Virus record (IMG/VR): IMGVR_UViG_3300018080_000197
Span: 1-59,821 of that record
Length of the DNA: 59,821 bases
Source of the DNA: a virus
Reading direction: 5' to 3' (one strand)
This document shows, piece by piece, positions 42,493 through 52,267 of the stretch (position 1 is the first letter of the stretch; every line of letters begins with the position of its first letter). Position numbers and translations under genes: made by a program. Under the pieces are notes generated by a model, which saw only the letters and a program-made list of their open reading frames with translations, was not told the origin of the DNA and did not search any database.

Positions 42493-42977
42493 GTGCGGTT
42501 CTACGCTGGCAATTGGAATGGGCGCCCTTTATCAAACTCCTGGAACGCCGGAGAGCTAAAGGGCGTCCAACCCCAGCGTTGGACAATGAACCCGCGTTGT
42601 TTGTTGACCTCATTCCGGCGTGGGAGGCGTTCCTTGACCTTCACCGGAGCCGGCAGATTCTCTTCGACGTGTGTCCGTTCGCTGTGTCCGACGTGGAGGC
42701 GTGGCTTAGACTCCACGGATACTCAGGAGAACTTGCCGTGGACCTATACGACCAGATTTCGTGTCTGGATTCGGTATGGGTTGAATGGGCCAGGAAGAAA
42801 TCGGACGATGAACGGAAGGAACTCCAGGACCGTTTAGGGAAGGGGAGACACCGTGGCCGACCTCCCAGTAAGAATAGACGCAAGACAGGCGCGCGTAGGC
42901 GCGTCTCAGTTCGTGGACGCCGTTCACAAAATGCGGGCAGGAGCGGCGCAGGCCACCAGAGACACCAACGAGCTTGA
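42070..42977 (+). CDS. Tail assembly chaperone -1 frameshift product (GT-like)
   Basis: Slippage by -1 on G GGA AAC (42483-42489) leads straight into an open frame, reading Leu-Ser-Ala-Val-Leu-Arg-Trp after the site and ending at 42977. The added part includes PFIKLLERRRAKG, a Pro/Phe-rich middle and DDERKELQDRLGKG. No ATG with a ribosome site opens that frame by itself (only a TTG at 42513), so it is best explained as a fused protein. It overlaps the tape measure start by 125 bases; the last part may be cut short in practice. Confidence 0.78.
42483..42489 (+). promoter_or_regulatory. Programmed -1 frameshift site (G GGA AAC)
   Basis: A perfect X XXY YYZ heptamer in the zero frame, ending immediately before the UGA at 42490-42492. 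The stop adjacent to the A/P sites should raise frameshifting. I did not find an obvious strong stem-loop within the next 20 bases by eye. Confidence 0.82.
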
Positions 42978-45900
42978 CAAGGCTACCAACAAGTTCGGGA
43001 ATACGGCCAAGACGGTCACACGGATAGTTGGAGGTCTGTTCGCCACCGTAGGAACAACTATAGCCTTTCGTCAAGCAGTTGGGATCATAGCGGACTTCGA
43101 GTTCGTCATGTCTCAGGTCAAAGGCGTCTCTGGCGCGACGGCCGAGGAGTTCGGCAGACTGGAAGATTCCGCGCGGGAACTGGGAGCAACTACTGAGTTC
43201 TCCGCCACACAGGCAGGGGATGCCCTGTTGTCCCTGTCCCGCGCGGGATTTGAAGCCAACGAGTCAATAGCCTCTCTGGAACCAACGTTGAATCTGGCGA
43301 CAGCAGCGGCTATAGGACTGGGGGATTCAGCGGCTATAGTTGCTGGTTCCCTTCGCCAATTCCAACTCCCAGCCACGGAAGCGGAACGGGTAACGGACAC
43401 CTTCCTGAATACGGCTAACAGTGCAGCTACCAATGTGACGGAACTCTCCGAAGCCATGAAGCTGGCGGGACCCGTAGCTGCCCAACTAGGCCGGTCCATA
43501 GAGGAAACGTCCGCTACAGTAGGAGTTCTCGGGGACTTTATGATTCAAGGTTCAATGGCCGGGACCAACCTGCGGGGAATCCTAGCCGCTATTTTGGACC
43601 CGACCGAGAAGGCTATGTATGCCCTTCGTGAAATGGGGATAGCGCTGGAAGACATTGATCCAGCCACCAAGTCACTCTCGGAAATCTTCAAGGTCTTCCG
43701 TGACCGTGGACTGGACGCTGGGAAAGCCGTGGAGATATTCGGCAGACGCAACGTTGCGGCGGCGCTGGCGTTGGCGTCTGCGGCGGACCGTGTAGAAGCA
43801 TTGACCAAGGCCAACGAAGCGGCCGCAGGGGAAGCCAAGCGCATGGCGGAAATCATGCGCAATACCTTGCGTGGCTCTATCAACAATCTCAAATCCGCCG
43901 TGGAGGAACTGTTTCTCAAAACCGGAGACGCCGGACTCTCAGGCGCGTTGCGGCGCGTGGTGGACGTGGCTACGGAGACTATCCGGATGATGGTTGGACT
44001 AAAGGTGGAGGTGGACGAAAACACGCGCGCCGCTGAAGTCCTGCTCAGAGTCCTGCAAGGCGTAGCTGTGGCTCTAGCGGCCATAGTGGCTATCAAGGCT
44101 GTGGTTTTCCTGAAGACTGTCACGCTGGGGTTCTACAGCGCCGGATTGGCCATAGCAACGGCTACGGCGTCCCTGCTGGGATACAACGTGGCCATGTCGG
44201 CCGCTACTGCCCAGACCGTGGCGCTGGTGGCTATCATAAGCAAGGCCATAGCCGTGGTGACGGTCTTCCTGTCTCTCTTCTCTGTTTCTGCTTATGTCTC
44301 CAGCAACAGCCAAGCCGTTCAGGTCTTTATGAGTGAAGTAATACTAGGCTTCCGGCAAACCGTGGAGACAATCAGTCTCTTGGCCAAGTCGGCCGTAGAA
44401 TCAGTCACGTGGTTGATTGACAAGCTGTCTCAGGGGATGGTCCTCTTTGGCGCGGACTTCATAGCTGCGCTACAGAAGATCACTACGGTTGGAGGACCGC
44501 TTCTGTCCCGGTTAGGGGTAGACGTGCAGGGGTTGAACCGTGAGTTCCAGGAGACCATTGACACTCTCCGCACACAAGCCGGGGAATTGGGAGGTGCGGA
44601 CCTATCCAGTCGTCTGAACCCGTTGATAGACGAATCCATAGCCCATGTCCAGGAAGCCGTAGAATTGCACAAGAGCGCCGTGGAGCAAATCAAGCGCGAC
44701 TTGGCCGATGGTCCTGACCCCACGAATTGGAGTGACTTCTTTGATTGGGTAGGGGACAAACTGGACGGATACAAGCAGAAGCTGAAGGACTCGCTTGGAT
44801 TGGACTTCGGCATGGGGGATTTCAACATCCCCGACAAGATCAAGATAGACCTCCCCGATGTGGACCCCACGATGTTGGAGGCTATCAACAAGGCTGTGGA
44901 GGGACTATCCCAACCCACGGACCAACGAGAGGGAATCAACTTCCTGACCGAGAGAATAGGTCTGGTGGAGCAAGAGAATCAGCTTGTGGGGAAGTCTGCG
45001 GAATTGCGCAAGGTGGAGCAAGAAGTCCTCCAGGCGTCCATACAGGCGGATAAGGAAATGTTGAAGGGGAAAGACGCTCTTCTCCAGCGCCTCAGAGAGG
45101 CATTGACGGTCCAGGTCCAGACCAACGCCGTAGAGGACGTGAGAGAGCGCGTGCGCCAGCTAGAGCAGGAAGCAGACCTGATAGGAAAGACAGCGGGAGG
45201 GAAAGAGCAGGAAAATGAACTCTTGAAGGCCAGAAACGCATTGCAGGCCGTGGGTCTGGACCAAGACCATGAAGCCTATGTCCAATTGGAGGCTATAGTA
45301 GCTCTTCTCCAGAAAAAGAAGGTGGAGGAAGCGTTCGACAAGGTGATAGAAGGTCTCCAGAAGGAGCGAGAGGCTATAGGACAAACCAACGCCGAACGCA
45401 GGTTCACCACAGCGTTGGAACAGGCCAGAACCGTAGTGCAGGAAAAAGGGTTGGACCTTTCCTCCCAGCAAGAGGCGTCCGTCCGCCGAGAGATACAGGC
45501 TATCAACGATAAGAACGCCGCTTTGAAATTCAACGAGATTCTCCGGGATATGGAAGAGCAAAACAGGTTGCTGTTGCTGGGGAATGCGGAGAGGGAGCGT
45601 GAACTCATTCTTGCACGCGCGCGCAAGGCCGTGGAGGAAGAGGGAGGGAGGTTCACGGCGTGGCATACGGACCAGATAGAACAGCAGGTCCAACAGACCG
45701 AAGAACTCCGCAAGATACAGGCCATGTCCGACCTCCGCCGGGAATTTGCCTTGGAACGCGAAATGATCCTTATGTCCGACGAAGAAAGGGAACGTGCTAT
45801 CCGCCTGGAGGGGATCAAGCAGGACATGCGCTCTCAGGGAATAGAACTGACCCAACAGGACATAGCTCTGATAGACGAGCAAATACGCCAGACTCAGAAG

Positions 45901-46503
45901 CTGGAAGAACGAATGGCTATCTTCAGAGACATAGCGCGTGAAGCCGGTCAAGAGATAGCTGAACAGTTTGAGCTAATGACGTGGGAAGCCAAGTCGTTCA
46001 AGGACGCCCTCCGCGATGTGACCAAAGAGATATCACGGATGGTCTTCAAGCAAATGGTGACACAGCAGCTAGCCAACCTGATTACTGGAGGACTCCAGGC
46101 CGGGTTTGCCGCTGGAGTGGGCGCCAGCAGTGGTGGGGGAGGCGGAAGCACTTCCGCTGTCACCGCGGGTCTTCGCGGCGGTGGCAATCTGGGTCCCCAG
46201 CAGTATGGCGGTGTGTTCATGCGTCCTACGGACTTCCAGACTTCCGGGGGAGAGACCGGAATCTTCGGGGAATCCGGACCGGAGGCGGTTATGCCTCTTG
46301 GAAGGGATTCCAAAGGACGGTTGGGAGTCATGGCCAATGGAGAGGCAGGCGGTTCCCGCCTCACTCAGAATGTCACCATGCACGTCCACACGCCGGATGC
46401 TGATTCGTTCCGGAGGTCACAGACACAGATATCCGCCGACCTGCACAGGGTAGGCCGGTCCTTCGTAGAACAGGAGAGGAACCGTGGGCTTTCACGAGGT
46501 TAG
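42853..46503 (+). CDS. Tape measure protein
   Basis: 1216 residues from GTG 42853. The N terminus has the TP901-type tape measure domain (FEFVMSQVKGVSGAT, LEDSARELGATTEFSA, GTNLRGILAAILDP). Two or three hydrophobic segments in 44040-44320 (AVALAAIVAIKAVVF, AIAVVTVFLSLFSV) may cross the host membrane. A very long coiled coil follows to about 45950. The C terminus is Gly-rich with the GESGPEAVMPLGRDSKG motif. It sets tail length. Confidence 0.93.
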   Translation: MADLPVRIDARQARVGASQFVDAVHKMRAGAAQATRDTNELDKATNKFGNTAKTVTRIVGGLFATVGTTIAFRQAVGIIADFEFVMSQVKGVSGATAEEFGRLEDSARELGATTEFSATQAGDALLSLSRAGFEANESIASLEPTLNLATAAAIGLGDSAAIVAGSLRQFQLPATEAERVTDTFLNTANSAATNVTELSEAMKLAGPVAAQLGRSIEETSATVGVLGDFMIQGSMAGTNLRGILAAILDPTEKAMYALREMGIALEDIDPATKSLSEIFKVFRDRGLDAGKAVEIFGRRNVAAALALASAADRVEALTKANEAAAGEAKRMAEIMRNTLRGSINNLKSAVEELFLKTGDAGLSGALRRVVDVATETIRMMVGLKVEVDENTRAAEVLLRVLQGVAVALAAIVAIKAVVFLKTVTLGFYSAGLAIATATASLLGYNVAMSAATAQTVALVAIISKAIAVVTVFLSLFSVSAYVSSNSQAVQVFMSEVILGFRQTVETISLLAKSAVESVTWLIDKLSQGMVLFGADFIAALQKITTVGGPLLSRLGVDVQGLNREFQETIDTLRTQAGELGGADLSSRLNPLIDESIAHVQEAVELHKSAVEQIKRDLADGPDPTNWSDFFDWVGDKLDGYKQKLKDSLGLDFGMGDFNIPDKIKIDLPDVDPTMLEAINKAVEGLSQPTDQREGINFLTERIGLVEQENQLVGKSAELRKVEQEVLQASIQADKEMLKGKDALLQRLREALTVQVQTNAVEDVRERVRQLEQEADLIGKTAGGKEQENELLKARNALQAVGLDQDHEAYVQLEAIVALLQKKKVEEAFDKVIEGLQKEREAIGQTNAERRFTTALEQARTVVQEKGLDLSSQQEASVRREIQAINDKNAALKFNEILRDMEEQNRLLLLGNAERERELILARARKAVEEEGGRFTAWHTDQIEQQVQQTEELRKIQAMSDLRREFALEREMILMSDEERERAIRLEGIKQDMRSQGIELTQQDIALIDEQIRQTQKLEERMAIFRDIAREAGQEIAEQFELMTWEAKSFKDALRDVTKEISRMVFKQMVTQQLANLITGGLQAGFAAGVGASSGGGGGSTSAVTAGLRGGGNLGPQQYGGVFMRPTDFQTSGGETGIFGESGPEAVMPLGRDSKGRLGVMANGEAGGSRLTQNVTMHVHTPDADSFRRSQTQISADLHRVGRSFVEQERNRGLSRG

Positions 46504-47455
46504 GTTCTCAGACGCTATCAGCTACGGGACTTCCGGAGGTCCGGGTTTCAGCACGTCTATCATCGTAACGGACTCCGGCGCGGAAGAGCGCATCCCGCAT
46601 TGGGAGTCTGCCCGTAGACGCTATGACGTGAAGTGGGCTATAAAGTCCAGGGACGAACTGCGGGAAGTAGCGGAGTTCTACATCCGCAGATTGGGTCCGG
46701 CCTACGGGTTCCGTTACAAGGACTGGTTGGACTATGCCTCTACGGCGGAGGGAAGGGTTTCTGACGACGAGGGGATAGCCGTCACGGCCTTTGACCAGCT
46801 TCTACGCACAGGGGACGGCAGTCTGACACAGTTCCAGCTAGTCAAACGCTACCAAGACCTGTTGGTGGACCGTGTGCGCACCATAACCAAACCAGTCCAG
46901 GGAACCGTCCGCGTGGGAATAGATGGTGTGGAGCAGACCTCCGGATGGTCCGTCAACACCACCACAGGGATAATCACGTTCACAACCGCACCCGGCGGGA
47001 ATCTGGACGTGACGGCTGGGTATGAATTCGACGTCCCGGTCAGATTCGGGAAGGAAGTGGACCTGTCTTTGGGAATGTCACACGAAGCGTTTGACATAGG
47101 ACAGATACCCAACATCCCCTTGGTGGAAATCCGCGACGAGGTAGCGCAGTCCGAGGAATTCTTCTTCGGCGGCGCGGCCTACATAACCCTGTCCGCCGAC
47201 AGAACCATTTCCCTGAATGACGGGAGAGTCCTGCACGTCACACCCTCCGCCAACGGATACGCATTGCTTCTCCCCAGCAACCCCACTTCCCTTCCGGGAG
47301 GGGGACCCTACTGGTATATCCACAACGCCAGTGATTCCTACACGTTTGAAATCCGGGATCACGAGGACACCCTGATTTCCTTGGTGGGGTTGGGGAAGAC
47401 CGTGGAGATAGTGCTTGCCCGTTACACCACTTTGTTCAAATGGTTGGCCATATGA
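46484..47455 (+). CDS. DUF2460 distal tail protein (GTA gp12-like)
   Basis: 323 residues from GTG 46484. FHEVRFSDAISYGTSGGPGFST and RRYDVKWAIKSRDELREVAEFYIRRLG...GFRYKDWLDY are the DUF2460 signature of the distal tail hub in gene transfer agents and related siphophages. The C-terminal third is an added beta domain ending ARYTTLFKWLAI. It precedes a lectin-like gene that interrupts the usual GTA order. Confidence 0.85.
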   Translation: MGFHEVRFSDAISYGTSGGPGFSTSIIVTDSGAEERIPHWESARRRYDVKWAIKSRDELREVAEFYIRRLGPAYGFRYKDWLDYASTAEGRVSDDEGIAVTAFDQLLRTGDGSLTQFQLVKRYQDLLVDRVRTITKPVQGTVRVGIDGVEQTSGWSVNTTTGIITFTTAPGGNLDVTAGYEFDVPVRFGKEVDLSLGMSHEAFDIGQIPNIPLVEIRDEVAQSEEFFFGGAAYITLSADRTISLNDGRVLHVTPSANGYALLLPSNPTSLPGGGPYWYIHNASDSYTFEIRDHEDTLISLVGLGKTVEIVLARYTTLFKWLAI

Positions 47456-48588
47456 TTACCCTGGAGAAACATCTAGGCGGTTCGTTCTGGAACCCTATAG
47501 GGACCAACCACAAGCTGGGTTCCCAGTCACCGCGGGTGCAATATGTGTCCGTGGCCAACCCCGGTTCCAAGATATGGCTTCCTCCCGCCACCTACATGCG
47601 TCCAGGCGGACCCAGATTCATCATCGCCAACAACCCCAGCAGCACATATCCGTTAGAGTTGGTCAACAGAACCGGAGTCACAGAGATAGCAGAGGTTCCC
47701 CCGGAATACTCGGTCACGTCCAGTCTGGTTGATCCTTCAATTCTGGACGGGTCCACTCCTGTAGGGTTATGGACACACAGACTCCGCAAGCTTGGTGGAG
47801 CAGGCTGGGGTGATCCGGACCTTGACGAACACGACGACTTCTTGTTGGCCGCGTGGCAATTCAACCAGAGTGGAAGCATGGGAGACGATACTGCTCCAGC
47901 CAACAATGATTTGTCCCTAGTGGTATCCCCCACGTCCATTACAGGAAGATATGGGGCAGGAACCAACTTGTCCGGAGGCTACTTCACACGAGACGGGAAC
48001 TTGAGCACACCCGTGGAGGTTCACCACTGGACATGGTCGCTCTGGTTCAGGTATGACACCTCACCCGCCAGCCACGGCGACAGATACTATCTGGTCTACT
48101 GGATAGGCAATCCCGCTCCAGGAACCGGGAGTGACTTCACCATCTATCTGGCCAATCACTACAGCTACATTTGGTTGGTGGCGGACTCGGCTACTATAGG
48201 ACCGGCGCTGGGGTTCAGCTTCAACGTGCATTCTCTCAATTTATTCGATGGGCAGTGGCACAACCTTATCTTCAAACACAAAATGGAATACAACTTGTTA
48301 GGAATCCCAACTTCGGCAGAGCAATGGCTCTATCTGGACGGGAACTTGTTGGGAAACACCAGTGGACTTGGCCATGATACAGAAATGTGGGAAGCGGGAG
48401 TCAACCGGGACGAAGACCTGATACTGGGAAGAAAGTATGACGGAACATCCGCGTGGCCTGGAGACATGGACGAATTCTACTTCTGGGCAGGGGCCAAGAA
48501 CGATGATGACGCGGGAGAGGCTTTGTTGTCGGATGACGCCGTAGCTGCCCTGTGGAACTCTGGAGCAGGAACCTTTTACGTGGGATGA
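47452..48588 (+). CDS. LamG/concanavalin-like tail protein
   Basis: 378 residues with ATG 47452 (ATGA overlap); ATG 47440 is an alternative. The second half has a jelly-roll lectin pattern: FLLAAWQFNQSGSMGDD, TWSLWFRYD, DGQWHNLIFKHK, WLYLDGNLLG, and GDMDEFYFWAGA. This resembles the lectin gene at 53827. It likely binds a host surface sugar. Confidence 0.78.
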   Translation: MITLEKHLGGSFWNPIGTNHKLGSQSPRVQYVSVANPGSKIWLPPATYMRPGGPRFIIANNPSSTYPLELVNRTGVTEIAEVPPEYSVTSSLVDPSILDGSTPVGLWTHRLRKLGGAGWGDPDLDEHDDFLLAAWQFNQSGSMGDDTAPANNDLSLVVSPTSITGRYGAGTNLSGGYFTRDGNLSTPVEVHHWTWSLWFRYDTSPASHGDRYYLVYWIGNPAPGTGSDFTIYLANHYSYIWLVADSATIGPALGFSFNVHSLNLFDGQWHNLIFKHKMEYNLLGIPTSAEQWLYLDGNLLGNTSGLGHDTEMWEAGVNRDEDLILGRKYDGTSAWPGDMDEFYFWAGAKNDDDAGEALLSDDAVAALWNSGAGTFYVG

Positions 48589-48591
48589 TCT

Positions 48592-49482
48592 ATGCCTTAC
48601 GCATTGGATAACTGGATAGCCTGGCTCACGGGAGAAAGGGTTCACCGTTGGTGCAATCTGTGGCGGATCACCAGACAGGATGCTGTGACGTTTCGTTTCA
48701 CAGACCATGACCGGCCCGTCATCTTCCCAGAGAACGGAACGGACCAGACGTATACCCCGTCCGGCGGCGTGAACGCCACGGCTTATCAGAAGACTTCCAG
48801 CCTTCGTCCGGACAACCTGGAGATAGTAGGTATCATAAATGATGCTACCATTACAGCTTCGGACCTTCGCACGGGAAAGTTCCGGGAGGCGGAGATTGAC
48901 CACTATCTGGTGGACTGGCGCTATCCGTGGGCTGGAGCAATCCAACACAACCGCTATTGGATAGTCGAAGTGACCTACAACGGAGAGGAATGGCAAGCCA
49001 AGATAGAGGGGATAGGGCGCTGGTTGAACCAGAACGTTGGAGAGGTCTACGGGAGAACGTGCAGACACACGCTTGGAGACACTGCCTGCGGAATCAACCT
49101 AGCCTCATGGACTGACACTGGGGAAGTGGGCGCGGTCTCCAACCGGAGGATTTTCACCATAGTGAATGTGGACCCCGGAGACCAAGCGGCCGGACGCACA
49201 GCGGGATACTTCCAGTATGGTCTTCTCACCTTCACCTCCGGCAACAATTCCGGACTGGCCTTCGAAGTCAAGGCGCATGTAGACCTAACCGGAACCAAAT
49301 ACATAGAGTTTTACGTGTTTGCCCCATACACTATCCAGGCTGGAGACCGCTTCACGGTCTACGCCGGATGCAACAAGATATGGGGCACGTGCAAAAACCA
49401 GTTCTTCAATCAGGTGAACTTCGGAGGATTCCCCTTCATTCCCGGCAATGACGCCATGCTACAGACCCCACTTTCCAAATGA
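48592..49482 (+). CDS. DUF2163 tail hub protein (GTA gp13-like)
   Basis: 296 residues. DNWIAWLTGERVHRWCNLWRITRQD, FTDHDRPV, then CRHTLGDTACGINL and CNKIWGTCKNQF with four Cys that in the GTA homologue hold an iron-sulfur cluster. It forms the tail hub with the DUF2460 protein. Confidence 0.88.
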   Translation: MPYALDNWIAWLTGERVHRWCNLWRITRQDAVTFRFTDHDRPVIFPENGTDQTYTPSGGVNATAYQKTSSLRPDNLEIVGIINDATITASDLRTGKFREAEIDHYLVDWRYPWAGAIQHNRYWIVEVTYNGEEWQAKIEGIGRWLNQNVGEVYGRTCRHTLGDTACGINLASWTDTGEVGAVSNRRIFTIVNVDPGDQAAGRTAGYFQYGLLTFTSGNNSGLAFEVKAHVDLTGTKYIEFYVFAPYTIQAGDRFTVYAGCNKIWGTCKNQFFNQVNFGGFPFIPGNDAMLQTPLSK

Positions 49483-49913
49483 GCACAGCAAGAGACATAG
49501 TGAGACTGGCGCGCGGATATCTGGGAACTCCGTTCCATCACCAAGGAAGGATTCCCATTTCCGGTTTGGACTGTGTGGGGTTGGTGGTTCGTGTGGCGTC
49601 CGATATGGGAATCCCCGTGCAGGATGACACCAAGTATCCGCGTGTGGCGCGGGACAACCGGATGCTGGAGGTGATGCTACATAACGGCCTGACGCCCATC
49701 CCCGCCTTCCTCCAGCAACCGGGAGACGTGTTGGTCTTCTGGTTCAACAGCGCCAAGCGTTGGCCACAACACGCGGCCTTCAGGACTGACTATGGGATGC
49801 TGCATACCTACACTACTGTGGGTAGAGTGGTAGAACATGGGTATACTCCCCCGTGGCAAAAGCGCCTGTTGGCCGTCCTGAGATTCCCGGAGGTTGAACC
49901 GTGGCAACAGTAG
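49479..49913 (+). CDS. NlpC/P60 tail peptidoglycan hydrolase (GTA gp14-like)
   Basis: 144 residues. GLDCVGLVVRVA holds the catalytic Cys, and PQHAAF the His of the NlpC/P60 triad, with GDVLVFWF between. It cleaves peptide cross-links during DNA entry. It overlaps the hub gene by ATGA. This is the only recognised cell-wall enzyme in the window. Confidence 0.9.
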   Translation: MSTARDIVRLARGYLGTPFHHQGRIPISGLDCVGLVVRVASDMGIPVQDDTKYPRVARDNRMLEVMLHNGLTPIPAFLQQPGDVLVFWFNSAKRWPQHAAFRTDYGMLHTYTTVGRVVEHGYTPPWQKRLLAVLRFPEVEPWQQ

Positions 49914-52267
49914 TTCTAGGCGTGGCTGGAAGCGTAGCGCTAGGTCCCGTGGGAGGGATACTGGGAGCCACGGTTGGGAGTTACATTGACAACGCTTTCC
50001 TGTTCCCTCTGATTTTCCCGGAGGACGAGCCCGAACCTATGTATGGTTCACGAGTGGGCTCCCTGCAAGTCCAGACGGCTTCGGAGGGAACAGGCGTCAA
50101 GTATTGTCTGGGTCCGGGAATCAGAATCTCCGGGACCGTCATATGGGTTTCCACGTTGATAGAGGTGGCCAACGAGACTCCGGGGGAGAGTGTGGGTAAG
50201 GGAGGTGGAGGAACCACCAGTCCGTCTACAGTCAACTATTATTATTACGTGGACGTGGCCGTTGCTATCTGCGAGGGAGAGATAGAGGACATAGACAAAG
50301 TATGGGCAGACGGGGTATTGATCTACGACAGCGGGGAGGACCCCCGCTACTCCAGCCGTGTGGCGGATGAAATCCGCTTCTACCCTGGAAGCATGACACA
50401 GGACCCGGACGATATCATAGAGGCTTACGAGGGGGCAAGTGAGGTTCCGGCGTTCAGGGGGACAGCCTACATGCTGTTCCACAGGCTGTATCTCGGAGAC
50501 TTTGGGAACCGAATTCCCCAATTCTCGTTCCAGGTCAAGGCCGAATCCTCCAAGACCGTGCAATCCGCCCTAGTGGATATTCTGACGCGCGCGGGTCTGG
50601 ACGCTACGGATTATGACGTGACCGCAGTCACTGGCAACCTGGACGGTTACGCCGTTCCCGGTCCCCAGAAGACCTCACAGGTTCTTAGCCCACTAATGAC
50701 CGCGTTCGATTTGGTGGCCAGACAATCCAATGGTGTTCTGGTGATAGAACCGCGTGAGACCTCTGAAGTCACGGTCCTGGACCCGGATAGTCTGGCGGCG
50801 CACGAGGAAGACAGTGATCCGGCGCGTCCTGCTGAAATCAGCGAGGTCTTCGGGGGAGACCTTCCCCGTGAAGTGAACCTTCAATACATAGACAAGGACG
50901 CCGACTACCAACAGGGGAGCCAGCGAGAACGTAGAATCCAGACCCCTGCGGATACCGTGGTGAACCTGAACTTGGCCGTGGCTATGAACGGCGCTACGGC
51001 GCGTGAGATAGCGTCCAGGGAGCTTTGGCAACCGTGGGTCCAACGGCAGGTCATAAAGCTCCAGCTTCCTCCCAGCAGCGTCACAGTAGAGGCTAACGAC
51101 ATTCTGGAAGTCACCATGTTCGACGACACTACCTTCGGGATTTTCGTCAAACGTGTGGACGTGGGGATCAACAGCCTTTTGGTAGTGGAGGGAGTGGTAG
51201 AGGCTACTGGAGGACAAGGCTACTCCGGGATAGCGGATGCTCCGGACCTTCCAGCCAATGCGCTTTATGTCCCCCCGGATATCAGTTTCTACCTTTGTGA
51301 CATTCCGCCCATCATCCCCACGGATATTGTGGCTGGCAATGGTTCGGCATACCTCTACATAGCCCAATGCACCACCAACCCGGACCTGGAGTATGCTGGC
51401 GCATTCTATTATGAGTCCTTCACGTCCGGGGAACTGGAGTATCAAAACGGATATGCCCCTATAGAAACCGTCATGGGAACTGCGGATACTGTGTTGGCTT
51501 CTGGTCCGGAGGGATACTGGGATAGAGAAAACACTGTGGACGTGGTGTTGACCAACGGAACGCTGGCCAACGCGGACGAAGACGATATCTACAGAGGCGG
51601 TTACATGGCCCTTCTTGGCGATGAAATCATAGCCTTCGAGAATGCTGCTCCAACAGGGTCCCCGCGCACATACAGACTAGGCAAGTTGTTGCGTGGACTC
51701 CGTGGAACAGAATGGGCTATCAATAGTCACTCTATGGGGGAACGGTTTGTTCTGTTGACAAACATGTCCGGCGCGCTTTCCGTTGGAGTCAACAGGGGAT
51801 TCCTTCACCTTCATATCTGGTATGGCGTGTCCAGCTACTGGAAGTGCATTTCCCCCGGAGGGGACGCCACAACGGCCGCAGAAACCCAATTGGACTTCCA
51901 GGCCAACGGAGTCAAACCCTTCTCCCCAGTCCATATAACCGGAAGCAGAAACACAGCCAATGACCTGACCATTTCCTGGATACGCCGGACCAGAATGCCC
52001 GTAAAGCTCTTCAGTTCTCCAGGGATAATCCCGCTTCTGGAGAGCGAGGAATCCTACGTAGTGGAGATACTGGCCAACCCCGGAGACGCCACACCGCTTC
52101 GGACGATTGTGGTTGACTCCGCCACGTCCGTGGTGTATCCCGCTACTGGGGATGGTTCGCAGACTGAAGACGGCTTGACCCCCGGAGACCTTGTGAACGT
52201 CAGGATAGCGCAAGTCTCCACGTCCGGCGGACCAACCAGAGGATTCGCCAGAGAGGGAACCATCTAA
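49901..52267 (+). CDS. Tail tip / receptor-binding hub protein (GTA gp15-like)
   Basis: 788 residues from GTG 49901. The N terminus (VALGPVGGILGATVGSYIDNAFLFP) and the YYYYVDVAVAICEGEIEDIDKVWADG...YPGSMTQDPDDIIEAYEG segment are those of the large tail tip protein of gene transfer agents and related phages. The C terminus has fibronectin-like strands. Overlaps the next gene. Confidence 0.87.
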   Translation: MATVVLGVAGSVALGPVGGILGATVGSYIDNAFLFPLIFPEDEPEPMYGSRVGSLQVQTASEGTGVKYCLGPGIRISGTVIWVSTLIEVANETPGESVGKGGGGTTSPSTVNYYYYVDVAVAICEGEIEDIDKVWADGVLIYDSGEDPRYSSRVADEIRFYPGSMTQDPDDIIEAYEGASEVPAFRGTAYMLFHRLYLGDFGNRIPQFSFQVKAESSKTVQSALVDILTRAGLDATDYDVTAVTGNLDGYAVPGPQKTSQVLSPLMTAFDLVARQSNGVLVIEPRETSEVTVLDPDSLAAHEEDSDPARPAEISEVFGGDLPREVNLQYIDKDADYQQGSQRERRIQTPADTVVNLNLAVAMNGATAREIASRELWQPWVQRQVIKLQLPPSSVTVEANDILEVTMFDDTTFGIFVKRVDVGINSLLVVEGVVEATGGQGYSGIADAPDLPANALYVPPDISFYLCDIPPIIPTDIVAGNGSAYLYIAQCTTNPDLEYAGAFYYESFTSGELEYQNGYAPIETVMGTADTVLASGPEGYWDRENTVDVVLTNGTLANADEDDIYRGGYMALLGDEIIAFENAAPTGSPRTYRLGKLLRGLRGTEWAINSHSMGERFVLLTNMSGALSVGVNRGFLHLHIWYGVSSYWKCISPGGDATTAAETQLDFQANGVKPFSPVHITGSRNTANDLTISWIRRTRMPVKLFSSPGIIPLLESEESYVVEILANPGDATPLRTIVVDSATSVVYPATGDGSQTEDGLTPGDLVNVRIAQVSTSGGPTRGFAREGTI

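Noticed and set aside
42493-42837. Open frame starting right after the chaperone stop
   Set aside because: Its product is Arg/Thr/Ser-rich and not protein-like; the -1 frame from the slippery site gives a far better protein.
46865-46885. Further ITK motif in the DUF2460 protein (TITKPV) and in the fibre (GITKNV)
   Set aside because: They lack the surrounding Arg/Lys residues and lie inside folded domains, so they look like chance matches.
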